Source: Chiridota heheva (lineage: Eukaryota; Echinodermata; Holothuroidea; Apodida; Chiridotidae). Taken from it: a stretch of 64,000 bases of DNA. The notes below the pieces were generated by a model. It was not told where the DNA came from and did no database searches. It was given only the letters and a program-made list of their open reading frames with translations. A program made the translations under genes and the position numbers. This document shows, one piece after another, positions 1 to 11,740 of the stretch (positions are counted from its first letter, which is position 1; each line of letters starts with the position of its first letter). The stretch covers positions 77,501-141,500 of the forward strand of contig JAIGNY010001444.1 of NCBI GenBank assembly GCA_020152595.1. Direction: 5' to 3'.

Positions 1-538
1 TATTTCCAAATTGATAACAAACTCCATGTTATCCAGCCCACAATCCCGATCAAATCCACCATCAACAACCTTTCTCGATCGACAACGCTCATATTACCCG
101 CCTTAGAATTGGTCACACCTCACTCACTCCCACCTCCTTATTGGTTCCCCAACCCTCTGTAACAATTGCCACTGCATCCTCACAATCCAACACGTTCTCC
201 TTGCTTGCCCCTGTACAACCTTCCCAGAGCTTCCTCGCCCCCACAACTCAATTGCTGAGTTCTTCCAGAAAATCCTCCAGATAAAATAATCTCCTTCCTT
301 CAGCATGCATCCTCTACAACCATATTTAATTCTCCTCTTCCACCCCCTCTTTACTTTGTTTTTGTTTTACCCATGCACCTCCTCTCTCGATCACAGCTTT
401 CTGGCTTTTGTTCTTGAATTTCTCTCATTCTCCCCCTGGTCTCTTTCCTTACTACCTCTAAAATGATCTGACCTCTCAGGCACAATTTGACCTTCGTTGT
501 CGTGGTGCCGTTAAGACCTCATCAAACAAACAAACAAA
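1..538 (+). mobile_element. LINE family A, copy 1: ORF2 C-terminus and 3' end
   Basis: The 3' part of a non-LTR retrotransposon, cut by the window start. It is nearly identical to 2482-3032 but carries several 1-4 bp deletions (for example near 78 and 120) that break the frame. The coding part is the region after RNase H: an RLRIGHTHLTHSHLL-type stretch, then a CNNCHCIL..HVLLACPLY zinc-knuckle-like motif typical of I/Jockey-group LINEs. The 3' UTR ends with a stem-loop (GGCAC at 479-483 pairing with GTGCC at 505-509) and a (CAAA)n tail. Inactive fragment. Confidence 0.85.
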
Positions 539-1920
539 ACTCTATAGGTCTGTAGGCTCAAAAATAAGGCCTTCTGTCTCCCAATATAAGTTGGGGTCAA
601 TACTAAATTAAATAAGGTCAAGAATATATTTTTGAACTTATTCAAACTTTGATAATTCATTAAACACTGCTTTTAGCATATGCCATAGCTAAAAGATCAT
701 CCTTTTTGTATACTCTAAAAATATTTTTGCACAAATAAGACAATTTTCTTCATTATCTTTCCAAAACATATTTCATTGGCTATAGTTTTAAAAGTTTACA
801 CCATGGAAACTGTCAATTAATAATACATTCTTCGTATGTATGAAAAATCTGTACAAAATAAATCTGTACAAAATCACTTTAAAATGCAGGTAGGCCCCAA
901 AATAGGCCTTCTGAGAAACCCTCAATTCAGCTTATGTCTACTTCTTTGAATCCATTTTGAACTTACAGGTATTCAAAACTTTGCTACATAACCACTGCTA
1001 AACATACCATAGCTAACAGGTCATGAATCATTTAAGTTGATTACCAGCTCTTTGTTAAAGTATTGCAATCAGTGAATAATTAAATAAATTTAACTACGGT
1101 ATTTCTAAATCCACCAAACTCTAATGTCCTCATCATTTGGAAGCACACACTGCATTGTGAGTCCTGGTGTTAATAAATTTGAACAATTTCTTACAAAACA
1201 GACAATCTTCTCTCAATTTCCTAGTATTATTTAGATAAGATTGGCAATCATTAAAACATGATGAAGAACAGTCTTAACAACTCTATAATGGAGAATAAAA
1301 AGAATGAAATCTCACTTACATGTACATGTAGGCCTACTTAAAATTCTCCATCTTGCTTGAAGAGCAAACTAAACTACATGTAATAAAGTGCCCTTTTCAA
1401 ATAACAAACTTATTTACAATGGAAGCTTACAATTGGTTGAAATATCATTATTCATCATTCAGATACTGGTCATGCAGGGAGGTACATTACATGCAAGGTC
1501 AGTTTTAACATGGATGACCAAACAAAGGGTATTTTCAAAATTATGCAAAGATTGAATGGAGGAAATGTTTACAATTATAGACTATAAGTAGAAGACTGAA
1601 TTGTACCTGCAGGAATTCAAGAGGCCATGGTCCATTGCACAGAACATAGAGGCATGAAAATGCAGTTTCTGAAACTTTGAAAGGTCTATTTTTAGGGCAA
1701 TAAGTGATGTTAATAAAGGACACTGTGCTGTGCAAATAGAATACTTTGATAGTGATGGAAGTAATAAATAGAGTGTAAGTGATGAAACAGATAGGAGTGA
1801 CAATCAGTAAAAATAATAGTAAAAATATTGAAATTTTAATAATCTTGATCTATACTCTCATATATTATATCATATTTCGGCCGATATGGTCAGTATAAAA
1901 TTATGGAAATAACTGAAAAT
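539..1920. other. AT-rich stretch, no gene; weak internal duplication
   Basis: I see no gene. About 545-700 and 890-1025 share a diverged 150-bp segment (taggc..aaaaataggccttctg, later actgct.aacataccatagcta), so this part is an old direct duplication with roughly 345-bp spacing. The rest shows no structure I can support. Confidence 0.5.
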
Positions 1921-1931
1921 AACAGAGGTAC

Positions 1932-3032
1932 TAGACCTCTCCACTTATAACAAAACTCAAACTCACCCTAATCTCTTCATCAATCTCCACAACCAAATCA
2001 AAGACCAACTCTCAAATTACACCTCCATCTATACTGATGGCTCCAAGGAAGGCAACAAGACAGCTGCTGCTGCCATCATCCAAGACATCACCCTCAGTAG
2101 CAGACTTCCTGACCACTCATCCATCTTTTCAGCCGAGGCTAAGGCCATTCTCCTCGCCCTCAACTTTATTGAGTACTCTCCTCTTAGTCACTTTGCCATT
2201 TTCTCTGACTCAAAGGCTGTTCTTACTTCATTACTCAATCTTAAATGGGATAACCTCACCTGCCACCTCCTCCTCCGGAAACTCTTTTCTCCCACCCTCT
2301 GCAGGAAAAGTGTTCTTTTCTTCTGGATACCCAGCCATGTTGGCATCCCTGGCAATGACAGGGCTGATACAGCCGCTAAGCTTGCCCTTAACCTCCTCCC
2401 TTCCCCTTTTCCCAAAACCTTCTCTGACATCAAACCGCTTATCGCTTCTCTTGTTCGTGACCGCTGGCAAACCTTATGGAACTTCCAAATTGATAACAAA
2501 CTCCATGTTATCCAGCCCACAATCCCGATCAAATCCACCATCAACAACCTTTCTCGTATCGACAACGTTGATATTACCCGTCTTAGAATTGGTCACACCC
2601 ACCTCACTCACTCCCACCTCCTTATTGGTTCCCCTCAACCCCTCTGTAACAATTGCCACTGCATCCTCACAATCCAACACGTTCTCCTTGCTTGCCCCCT
2701 GTACAACCTTCCCAGAGCTTCTCTCGCTCCCCACAACTCAATTGCTGAGTTCTTCCAAAAAAATCCTCCAGATAAAATAGTCTCCTTCCTTCAGCATGCA
2801 TCCCTCTACAACCATATTTAACTCTCCTCTTCCACCCCCTCTCTACTTTGTTTTTAGTTTTACCCATGCACCTCCTCTCTCGATCACAGCTTTCTGGCTT
2901 TTGTTCTTGAATTTCTCTCATTCTTCCCCTGGTCTCTTTCCTTACTACCTCTAAAATGATCTGACCTCTCAGGCACAATTTGACCTTCGTTGTCGTGGTG
3001 CCGTTAAGACCTCATCAAACAAACAAACAAAC
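1932..3032 (+). mobile_element. LINE family A, copy 2: RNase H to 3' tail, 11-bp TSD
   Basis: A 5'-truncated insertion bounded by an exact 11-bp target-site duplication, AACAGAGGTAC, at 1921-1931 and 3033-3043. The coding frame is open from about 1935 to the stop near 2820 but has no ATG. It encodes RNase H (YTDGSKEG, SAEAKAILLALN, FSDSKAVLTS, PSHVGIPGNDRAD, supplying the D-E-D-D catalytic set), then the HTHLTHSHLL and CNNCHCIL zinc-knuckle region. RNase H in these LINEs removes RNA from the cDNA hybrid during target-primed reverse transcription. The endonuclease and RT are missing, so this copy is dead on arrival. The 3' UTR has the stem-loop and (CAAA)n tail. It is the best-preserved RNase H in the window and the reference for the other copies. 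Confidence 0.9.
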
Positions 3033-3429
3033 AACAGAGGTACACGTACTTAACAATGTTGGAGTAATTGCTTAGTTCCTGTATTTGCTTCTCTTGTCAT
3101 ATGGATCAATAGGATTAATGGTCAGGGTGGTAAATAGGATCATGCATAAGGAGCTATCATTTTAGATAATGACTATTACCTGCTAATATCTTATTAATTT
3201 CTTGTTCACATTTGTTTGTGTCAGGTACTTGAATGTAATTGTAAGTTTCCATTAGAATTTGCAATGAATAAACCATACAGGTAAGGTTTGCTTCCAGCAG
3301 TATAACAGACTAGTAGCTTGGGCAAGCTTGCAAAATCCATGTTGGCTCACATAATCAACCTAACAATAAAGTAATGTTAGCTTGTGCAAGCCTAGTTTTG
3401 ACGTACTTTTCAATATCAAAAACTGTTTT

Positions 3430-3960
3430 GGCAATAAGCTTGTTTCTATATGACGACGATTGAGCTCTTCTATTCAACAACATTTTTGACGAGCTCATCA
3501 ACATTTAGATGTGCTAGCGATATGAGTTAGATGAGCTTGTCTAAATATTGACAAGCTCATGGCGAGCTTGTCTAAGTTTTGATGAGCTCTCTGTGAGCTT
3601 GTCATAAGTTTTGAGGAGCTTGCGACGATTTCGTCTAAGTATTGACAAACGTGTCTAAGTTTTCGCAAGCTTATCTAAGTTTTGACGAGCTCACAACAAT
3701 CTCGTCTAAGTATTGACGAGCTGGCGATGAGCTCGTCAAAGTATTGACAAGCTCGTCTAAGTATTGACAAGCTTGCGACAAGCTCGACTAAGTACTGACG
3801 AGCTCGGCAGAGCTTGTCTAAGTTTTAACGAGCACGCCTAAGTATTGACAAGCTTGCGACAAGCTTGTCTAAGTATTGACGAGCTTGCGATAAGCTTGTC
3901 TAAGTTTTAATGAGCTCGTCCAAGCTCGTTTCTTAATGAGGAGCTTGTTGCGAGCTCATT
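3430..3960. repeat. Degenerate tandem repeat rich in GAGCTC/AAGCTT
   Basis: About 530 bp of units close to 20-40 bp built from 'gacgagctcg', 'tctaagtattgac' and 'aagcttgcgac'. The words gagctc, aagctt and their one-base variants recur dozens of times, and since both are palindromes the array can fold back on itself. No reading frame is kept. The 385 bp before it (3044-3430) show nothing recognisable. Confidence 0.75.
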
Positions 3961-4255
3961 TTTTTGTGTAAGGGTAGGTTCATCCTCTACCACTTAAACT
4001 TCTACTTGTAATAGAGAGCTTCTAACATCCTTATATCTTTCCTCTTTACAATCCATTAAAGAGAGGGTTATCCCTTGACTCTTTCATGTGAAAAAAGCTG
4101 AACACGCTCCTTTATTAGAAATCCTAGTTTCTCATCCTCTGTCTATAACAGACAGCCTAGTTTTTACCCACCATCTGTATTAGAAAGCCTAGTTCTTATG
4201 CAACCTCTGAACCTGTAACACTATAAATAAAGGCCACCTACATATACAGCTCACG

Positions 4256-4583
4256 TGAGATGCGTCTTAAGTTCAGAAGCAATGGTGGAACTGTGGCTCA
4301 GATATCAAGTGTATATAAAAGTGCAATTAATTAATTAAGTTATAAGTATCCACAAATATACATCCATATTTAAAAACTCCTCGAGGATAAAATGGTGAAG
4401 TCTTGAAAATATCACACGTGTAACTCAGAGGTAGAGTTACATAGCGTTGTACAAAGTCATGCTGGGACTAAGATCAGCGGAAGAAGAGAGTGTTTTCTTT
4501 TGATGAAACAGTTTATAGACAAACAAAAAACCTTTGTACAAGAAGATGAAATGGGGGTAGTTGAACAATGGCTGTATGCTACA
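4256..4583 (-). repeat. Gypsy element 3' LTR
   Basis: A 328-bp segment beginning TGAGATGC and ending TATGCTACA (TG..CA) that matches 7189-7511 at roughly 85% by eye. The element reads on the minus strand, so this is its 3' LTR, lying just beyond the integrase C-terminus. Just outside it (about 4230) lies a CTATAAATAAA word. I found no clear target duplication. Confidence 0.7.
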
Positions 4584-4644
4584 TAGCTCCCTCCTAGAGT
4601 ATTGAAAATAATTGATGCACCCTAAATAAACAAAAAGGAAAACT

Positions 4645-5720
4645 TTACGTCACCCTGCTCAATAGGCATTTAGGCCAATGGACCTGGTGGCCTGAACGTG
4701 TGGTTCTAGTGGGTGCTGTCGGCTTGATTGGAGAAGTTGGATTAATGTCCTTGTGATGTGGAGTGGGCGAAACAAGTGGTAATGGAGGAGATACCAGTGT
4801 AGAAGCTGGAGCATCCGCGAGGTAAGCAGGCTTGATTCTGTCAATTGAAACTGATTCTTCCCGACCTTGCATATCGATTTAAAAAACTTTATCTCCCTGC
4901 TTGATAACCTTATATGGGCCGTGATAAGGTGGTTGCAAGGGTTTGTGCACTGCATCGGTGCATAGTCAGATGTGTACAGGACTGCAGATCCTTGTGTAAA
5001 TAAGTTGCCCTGCTGACTGTTTTTGTCTGAAAAGGACTAACTTTGCACATGATATCTTTAAGACGATCAACGTTCGGAGATGGATCTAATGCATTACAAT
5101 GTTTTGGAACAATGAGCTGACCTGGCAAGGCTAAAGGAGTTCCAAAAACCATTTCAGCGGATGAAGACTGAGAAACACACTTAAGTGCGGAGTGAATGCC
5201 TAGAAGAACTAATGGCAACACTTCTGTCCAATGCATATTATCTGCATGAGCTTTGAGAGCAGTTTTCATCTGCCGATGGAAGCACTCCACGAGGCTGTTG
5301 GCCTGAGGATGATAAGATGTAGTTTTGATGCATGTAGAACCAAGTAGTTTGTTAAGGTTCTGAAACAAATTGGATTCAAACTTGGCTCCTCTGTCAGTCG
5401 TTATAGTAACAGGTACGCTGAACATAGAAATCCAACGCTGAACAAAAGCTTTTGCGACTGTTTCCGCAAGTATATTTGTAATAGGAATAGCTTCCGGCCA
5501 TCATGTAAAGCGATCAACAATGGTTAGATGTATGTAAAACCATCTGATGGAGGTAACGGACCTACATTGTCCATACAAATATTCTCAAAACGAGAGCTAG
5601 GTGGTGCAAAGGTTTGTAACGGTGCCACATTGTGGCGATGAGCCTTCAGCCTTTGACACGCTAAACAAGTTTTGAACCAACTGTTAACATCCTTTTTGAT
5701 ACCTGGCCAAGCAAACATTG
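4645..5720 (-). pseudogene. Ty3/Gypsy integrase (decayed)
   Basis: Minus-strand coding relic of the Pol C-terminus. At 5718-5524 a CLACQRLKAHRH segment represents the HHCC zinc domain. At 5425-4910 the catalytic core shows [10 protein letters not shown] and [13 protein letters not shown] with 35 residues between the Asp and the Glu (D35E of DDE). At 4872-4645 the tail has SIDRIKPAYL and a TRSGHQVHWPK box, as in many Gypsy integrases. Integrase joins the cDNA to host DNA in the nucleus. The pieces lie in different frames and one domain boundary is lost, so it is non-functional. Confidence 0.85.
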
Positions 5721-6062
5721 TAGTGGCAAACTGAGTAGCACATGAAGCAGGATGAGAAAGTGAATGTAATGAAAGACTTGTTGTCTAAATTCCTTTGGCT
5801 TATTTGGTTTTGCATGACAAGTGGAAACATCACAAGTTATTGTTGCATCTGCGAATGGTAAAGGTATATCTTCAAGCTTTAAAGATAAATTACATAGGCT
5901 TAATAGCTCTTTATTATCCTTTTGCTTGGAAGCAACAGTATGTCACTCATGTCTACAGCTACACAGGCTGAAATGGCCTAAACATTGCGAGACAAGGCAT
6001 CTGTGACTACATTCTCTTTGCCTTTGATGTGTTTGATGTCAGTGGAGAACTGGAAAATAAAA

Positions 6063-6640
6063 TCATAACTGACTAATCTCTCTTGGCGAATATCTGTCAG
6101 ATTTCGCTGATAAAGCATATGTTAATGGTTTATGATCAGTGAGGATATGAAAAACACGCCCTTCAAGATAATGTGGGAAATGACGAATAGCAATGTAAAT
6201 GGCAAGTAACTTGCGACCGAATGCACTATAACGGGTTTCGCTTGTAAACGCTTGGAAAAGAAAGCAATTGGTTGCCACTTGTCTCCGACAAACTGCTAAA
6301 TCTGAGGCGTCAGTGACTAACTTCAATGGAACATCTGAACTGTATAAGACAACATAGTAGAAGTAGCTGAAGCTTGCTTTAAGTCTTGAAAAGCTTGTAA
6401 TTGAATATCATCAAGCTGAATTGCTTTGTTTTTGACTTTACCTGCCAGCATGTCAGTGAGAGGTTTCGCTATGTGTGAACAAGATGGAATGAATCCACGA
6501 TAAAAGTTCACCAAGCCTAAGAATTCGCGTAATTTTCATAGGCTTTCTGGTGACAGAAATTGCTGCACTGCGGAGACTTTGTCGAGCAATGGAGTTATCC
6601 CATCTTTTGCGATGTTGTGACCTCAAAATTCTAGTGAGTC
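6063..6640 (-). pseudogene. Ty3/Gypsy RT C-terminus and RNase H (decayed)
   Basis: On the minus strand, 6640-6520 reads the end of the RT palm/thumb (GHNIAKDGITPL, LREFLG), 6514-6323 continues VNFYRGFIPSCSHIAKPL, and 6326-6063 gives RNase H with TDASD, YSAFGRKLLAIYIAI and HILTDHKPLTYAL. These follow the usual Gypsy order RT-RNase H-integrase, with the integrase downstream. Gag, protease and the catalytic half of RT are absent: homology stops near 6640 and only 400-500 bp separate it from the 5' LTR. Frameshifts are present. Dead element. Confidence 0.85.
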
Positions 6641-7188
6641 AATACAGAAAATACATTTTACTTGGTTATTGACCACTCCATATTGATCACTTTATATTGA
6701 TTTAACTATTAAGGAGAGTCCCCACATTGGTGAACTCGACGTGATACTTGGGATGACGTGGTATTCTTTGCCAGCTTTTCATCCCATTTTTTGAATTTTA
6801 TTGTTCACATCGCTTGTGATCTAGGGGAAGCTACTGTAGCGGTTTGGTACTTCCCCCACCCCGTTCTTTCATGCTGTGTGAAACTTTCATTTTACATGCC
6901 TATTGTGGTCTAGGTTCAGTAAGACCTTTGCTGTTTATTCTGTTTGCGGGCCACATGTTGTTGATCTCATTCCTGGCGGTGGCAGAGAAGAGACAACGCA
7001 CAGCTAAGTTGCTTTGCTGTATCCAAGTTGCTTTGCTGTATGCTACATAGTTCCCTCCTAGATTATTTAAAATAATCAATACACCATAAATAAACAAAAT
7101 TCCTTTGTACAAGAAGATATAGAGGGGGTAGTTGAACAATGGTTGTATGCTACATAGCTCTCTCCTATGGGAGAGAATGCAGCTAACA

Positions 7189-7511
7189 TGAGATGCATCT
7201 TAAGTTCGGAAGCGATGGGTGAAACGCTGGTTTAGATCTCGAGCTTATATAGAAGTGCAAGTAATAAATTAAGTTAAAAGTATCCACAAATATATATTCA
7301 TACATAAAAACTCCTCTGGGATAAAATGGTGAAGTCTTGAAAATGTCACACGTGTAACTCAGAGGCAGACTTACATAGCGTTGTACAAAGTCCTGCTGGG
7401 ACTAAGACCAGAAGATAATGTTTTCTTTCGATGAAACACTTTATAAACAAACAAAAAAATCCTTTGTACAAGAAGATAAAGAGGGTAGTTGAACAATGGC
7501 TGTATGCTACA
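7189..7511 (-). repeat. Gypsy element 5' LTR
   Basis: 323 bp, TGAGATGC..TATGCTACA, the partner of 4256-4583. A further copy of the last 60-70 bp of the LTR (tgtacaagaag..gttgaacaatgg.tgtatgctacatag) sits at about 7100-7160, with related sequence at 7035-7085, so the internal edge has been duplicated or rearranged. No primer-binding site was identified. Confidence 0.7.
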
Positions 7512-10500
7512 AACCCACACCATCATACACATTGCTTGGGCAGTACATAAATAATATTTTTTGTGATGAATTTTCATGCCCCCTTCAGTTTTTCACTCAT
7601 AAGTGCATTTATCACTCCTTCGAACTCAGCAAAACAAATATGATTTGATTGTAAAATGGTTTACTTTATGAATGTATTAAGAACTATGGCAATGCCTTTT
7701 GTGTATATTTTTGAAAGATGTAGGTGATCTTGTACTATAGCGAGGTTGTTTCTCCTCAGCCTTAGCTTAGGCCTTGTCTTTGGCATTAAGAACAGAAATA
7801 CATTTTCAACTCTTAAGTGAACATCCTTACAAGAGACCTTGAAGAAAAGCCTGAATCAGTTGTCTGTAGGATGGTATGGATATAATGTCATCCTTAACAA
7901 CAGCTTAGCCGGCAAGACAAAGACCTGAACACTTTGTGATTTACCTCAGCAGTTTGTGACAGTGAATTCTGTCACCCCCCCCCTCCCTCCACACACACAC
8001 ACACACACCAGTTTCTAAGTTTCCCAGTTTCTTCTTACCCATAACATGAACCTGCTATGTCCTCACCTTTGCCTTTGAGAGCGGTTCTTTAGTCCTTCAG
8101 AGTTGCCCGATAGTGGGGTGGAGTAGTCAAAGAGTGCTGCACACTGTGAAGAACATAACATTGAGGTCAAAAATGATACTGCAGTGTAAATATTTGGCCA
8201 AATCTTACATTGTTATAGGAAAATTGTAGCTGCAGTATTTTCAAGTAAGAAAAGGACACAAATTTCTTTACCTGCTTATGAAGATGACTTCAAAGCCTAT
8301 CAATAAACTACTTCAATTCCACCTGTTAGGTGACATGTATATGTTGTAGCTGCTTCTATTAATCAACTATTTAGATAAGCTATTGATTGTTACACATAAT
8401 GTTTTAATTTGCTTCTAACATATTAAAGAGAAATACAGACAATGTTGAGTATTGACTTGTTATCATGCCAGAATTTTCTTTGACAATTTTCAAAAGGTAC
8501 ACAGATGTTTGAATGTTTTGCTTGACAGCAAGTTCATGTAGTGTATAGTGCTCAAACTGTGTCATCACTTTCACCCTTCAGGAAAGTGACAAGGTTGTGT
8601 GCACCCACATACTGCACGAAGATCCCTGGAATACATTCTCTCTCATCTTGCCTATCTATGGCAGCATTATATTTATCAGTGCTTAAACAACTGCAAAAAG
8701 TCCAAAATTGAAGTTTCTTGCATTTTATTTTCTGGAAATAAAAAAAGAAAATATTTTGTCAGTGTTCTTCAAGCCCTATATTCAATATTGGCATTAGTTT
8801 GGTAAGTGTAAAAGCCTTGCATGACACACATTATTTAACAATTGATTACTGCCGATAAATTAGGTTCAGGGGACATGGTATATCAAAAACATTATTATTT
8901 TTAAAATGTGAGGTATTTATTATAAAGGTTTTCATCTAAAATACTTCCAAACACTTGCAGATTCAGTCAATTAATACACCTAAATGCATAGCACAGCTAC
9001 TGATGGGGTGCTCTTCCGTTGTGTTATGACATCAATTGATAAAACATTTCGAGTTTGTATCATCAAGACTTTTTATTCCCTGTAGTTGTTGAAGTTTTAA
9101 CCAATTTTCAATTAAAACGTCAGTCACATCTTTCGCACGTCTTAATCTGAATTCTTATAAGCTTCAGTTACGAGTAAACGTTTTATCTTTTAGCCTTTTA
9201 GAGTGAAAAGGAAATAAAAAGTATCTGTTATCAACTAAAGTGACATGGCAGCTCCTCCAGATAAGGCACTAGCAATTCATTTGGGAAAGAAATGTTATGA
9301 GATCAATTTTTTTCAAGAGAAACAGATTTTCAGATTCATATGAAGAAAATAAAACAAATGTACCCTGCAGGAAGCTTGAGTGAACTTGGTGAAGTATATT
9401 ACTATCTACACCCAAGGGACAGTTTGACCTACATTTGATCATAGATACTTTGTGATGTATTGTCTCCATACATTTGTTTGAATAAATAACTAAGCTTTTG
9501 GTTTGTTTAGAACAAATACAGCATGTTACATGACTCTGGGGTAAGCAGAGCATAAAGAAATTTACGAGACATGCAGGAAGCCCTGAAATGATCTACAATT
9601 TCAATATGTTGTGCATGATCCAATTATAGGCAAATCCCTGCTTTTGATAAAACGAGGGAAATGGGTCAAACAAAGCAGGTGTGTACATACTGGTTATTCT
9701 ACAAATCCAATTTGTATGCATCCCTCGTTGGGATGATCTACTTTCCTTTGATATGTTACATAGCTGGTTTGTAACATGCCTTATTTAACATTAGATTTAT
9801 TGTGGTTTGTCTAATTAGATCTGGAGACCTGTATTTCCTAAATTAATCATTCAATTTGCCATTGATAGTCTTCAACTTCCTTGCTTTTCTTTTTCTGTTT
9901 CTTTATTTGTCATGGATAGTGCAAATAGTTATTTTGTGAATATATATGCTTTGGCAATGGTGTATCCAACTGCTTTTCACTTTGCAGGCAAGTTGGGATA
10001 TAGCATCTTTACCCCATATGATGGGATGTCATCTGGATTGCAGGTCTGATGGCATATGGGTCATGGTGGAATAGCCTCTGGAATTTCATGTATGATATCC
10101 TGTAGGGAGGGAAGTAACATAGTATGGTATGTGGAACAGAGGGTGGGATGGCAGGTGTGACAGAGGGTGGAAAGCATGTATTAGCGGCGAGGGGAATTGT
10201 ATCATTTGCGATGTCGGATTTGGTATAGATGATTGACCCCACTGGTGTGAAATCATTTTTTAAGCCAGGTCCAACCAATGGCTCTCTATCCAGATTATTA
10301 TAGCTCACAGTTTCTTCATAGTTACAATTAACGGCCTCAGAACATTTTTGAAGTTGGGGAGGGGGCAAACATTTATTGGCATGGGGTCCAGGGGGCAAAA
10401 CCCTCCCAAGGCTCTGCAGTTTTAGTGCATTTGTTGCTAAAAAATAGGTCCTACATTTAACATAATTTTGCATATTGCAACTCTTACAAATTCAATCAAA

Positions 10501-10600
10501 AGTTGAAGATAACAACCCAACAGGGCAAAAACATTGTGAGAGGATTTCACCTTTCCATTTGCATGCATGCATGCTTCCTGCCCGGTTGGCCCAAAAGAAA
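7512..10600. other. No gene recognised; one (CA)n microsatellite
   Basis: AT-rich non-coding DNA. A C-rich and (CA)n tract lies at 7974-8009. The minus-strand open frame at 10009-10473 has no recognisable domain and ends in a G-rich repeat motif (10375-10410) seen in other mobile elements of the window, so I do not call it a gene. Confidence 0.5.
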
Positions 10601-11728
10601 AATTGAAAAATTATTCAAATCAAACTGAAAAAAATGGAGGGAAATTTTGTAAGATTATTGGGAATTTGGGTAGAATTTGGCCTCATTTTCCCAAAGTAAA
10701 CAACATCAAATCCCGAAAAGTGACTCTAATTTCCCAAAAATGAGCAATATTAAAATTTGATGATAATTAAAGGATATTTCCCGAAAATAAAACAAACTGC
10801 CTGAAAACGTAGGAAATTCAATGAAAAGTGAAGAAAATGTTCCTAAAATTGAAGAAAATTGCCTGAAAATTAGGAAATTTTCAGAAAATTAAAGGCTATT
10901 TCGCGAAACTTTCACTGAGATTAGCAGCAACTTTTCATTTTTAAGGTCACTTGGTTGAAGCGTTTACTCATTAAGAAGTAGATAACATAGCTGTACAGAA
11001 GTATTACTGTCTAAAGCGACAAAGGAAACTTGTAGTGATTTCTGCATCAATTAGATTAATTGTTTTCTTACAAAACTATTTTGATTTGCATCATGTATCT
11101 GTAAGTCTATGATCATCTGAATGAGAATTAAGTAATTTGTTCCAGTGATTTAATTTTCTTATTAAAAGAAAAATATTGTGTCTTAATGATACATTTGTAA
11201 CTTCTAAGTTGGGGGAGGGGGCAAACAAACACTTCTGAATAGTTGGAGGGGCCATGGCCCCTTGCCCCCATCCCTCCGCTTCCAGCACCTATGGTTAAAA
11301 TTAGTAATTTAAAATCCTCAGTTCACGACATCATTCAGTTATCCTTAGTACAGCCTAGTGATTGTACCATTTCCTGCTTGTATCATCCGAGCTATACCCT
11401 TCAAAGAAGATCACGATTAATATAACTAAGGCATATCAAAACACCTACAAGTATTCGTTCTTTATCCACATTATATCAATCTGTAAGCAGCTACCAATCA
11501 CAGTATACAGTAGTTAAGCTCTTTCTGTTCGTCAATTTCAAGTCTTGGCTCTACCGGTACGGAGGGAGATGTCACCCATCTCTACCCACCTGAAGCTCTA
11601 AGCTGACAAGGATTTTGATGTGCACCAATGATTGTTGCATGTATATATTTTGAGCACCCCAAGGCACTTCTGCACAGCCCATCCCTCCAAGGACAAGCAA
11701 GCTTTTTTCATGGAGTACAAGATTAAAG
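10600..11728. other. Low-complexity GAAAATT region and a DNA-transposon-like end
   Basis: 10610-10910 is a degenerate A-rich stretch in which 'cccgaaaat', 'gaaaatt' and 'ggaaattt' recur without fixed period. At 11205-11293 a G/C-skewed segment ends CTTCCAGCACCTATG; its reverse complement, CATAGGTGCTGGAAG, resembles the terminus of a DNA element. No partner end was found. Nothing coding. Confidence 0.4.
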
Positions 11729-11740
11729 ACACAAGCTTTC

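Noticed and set aside
2037..2780. 247-residue + frame beginning MAPRKATRQLLL
   Set aside because: It is an out-of-phase shadow of the LINE RNase H frame, which is open in another phase without an ATG and carries all the family motifs.
10009..10473. 154-residue minus-strand frame
   Set aside because: No domain, no splice context, and its N-terminal part overlaps a G/C-rich repeat motif seen elsewhere in the window.
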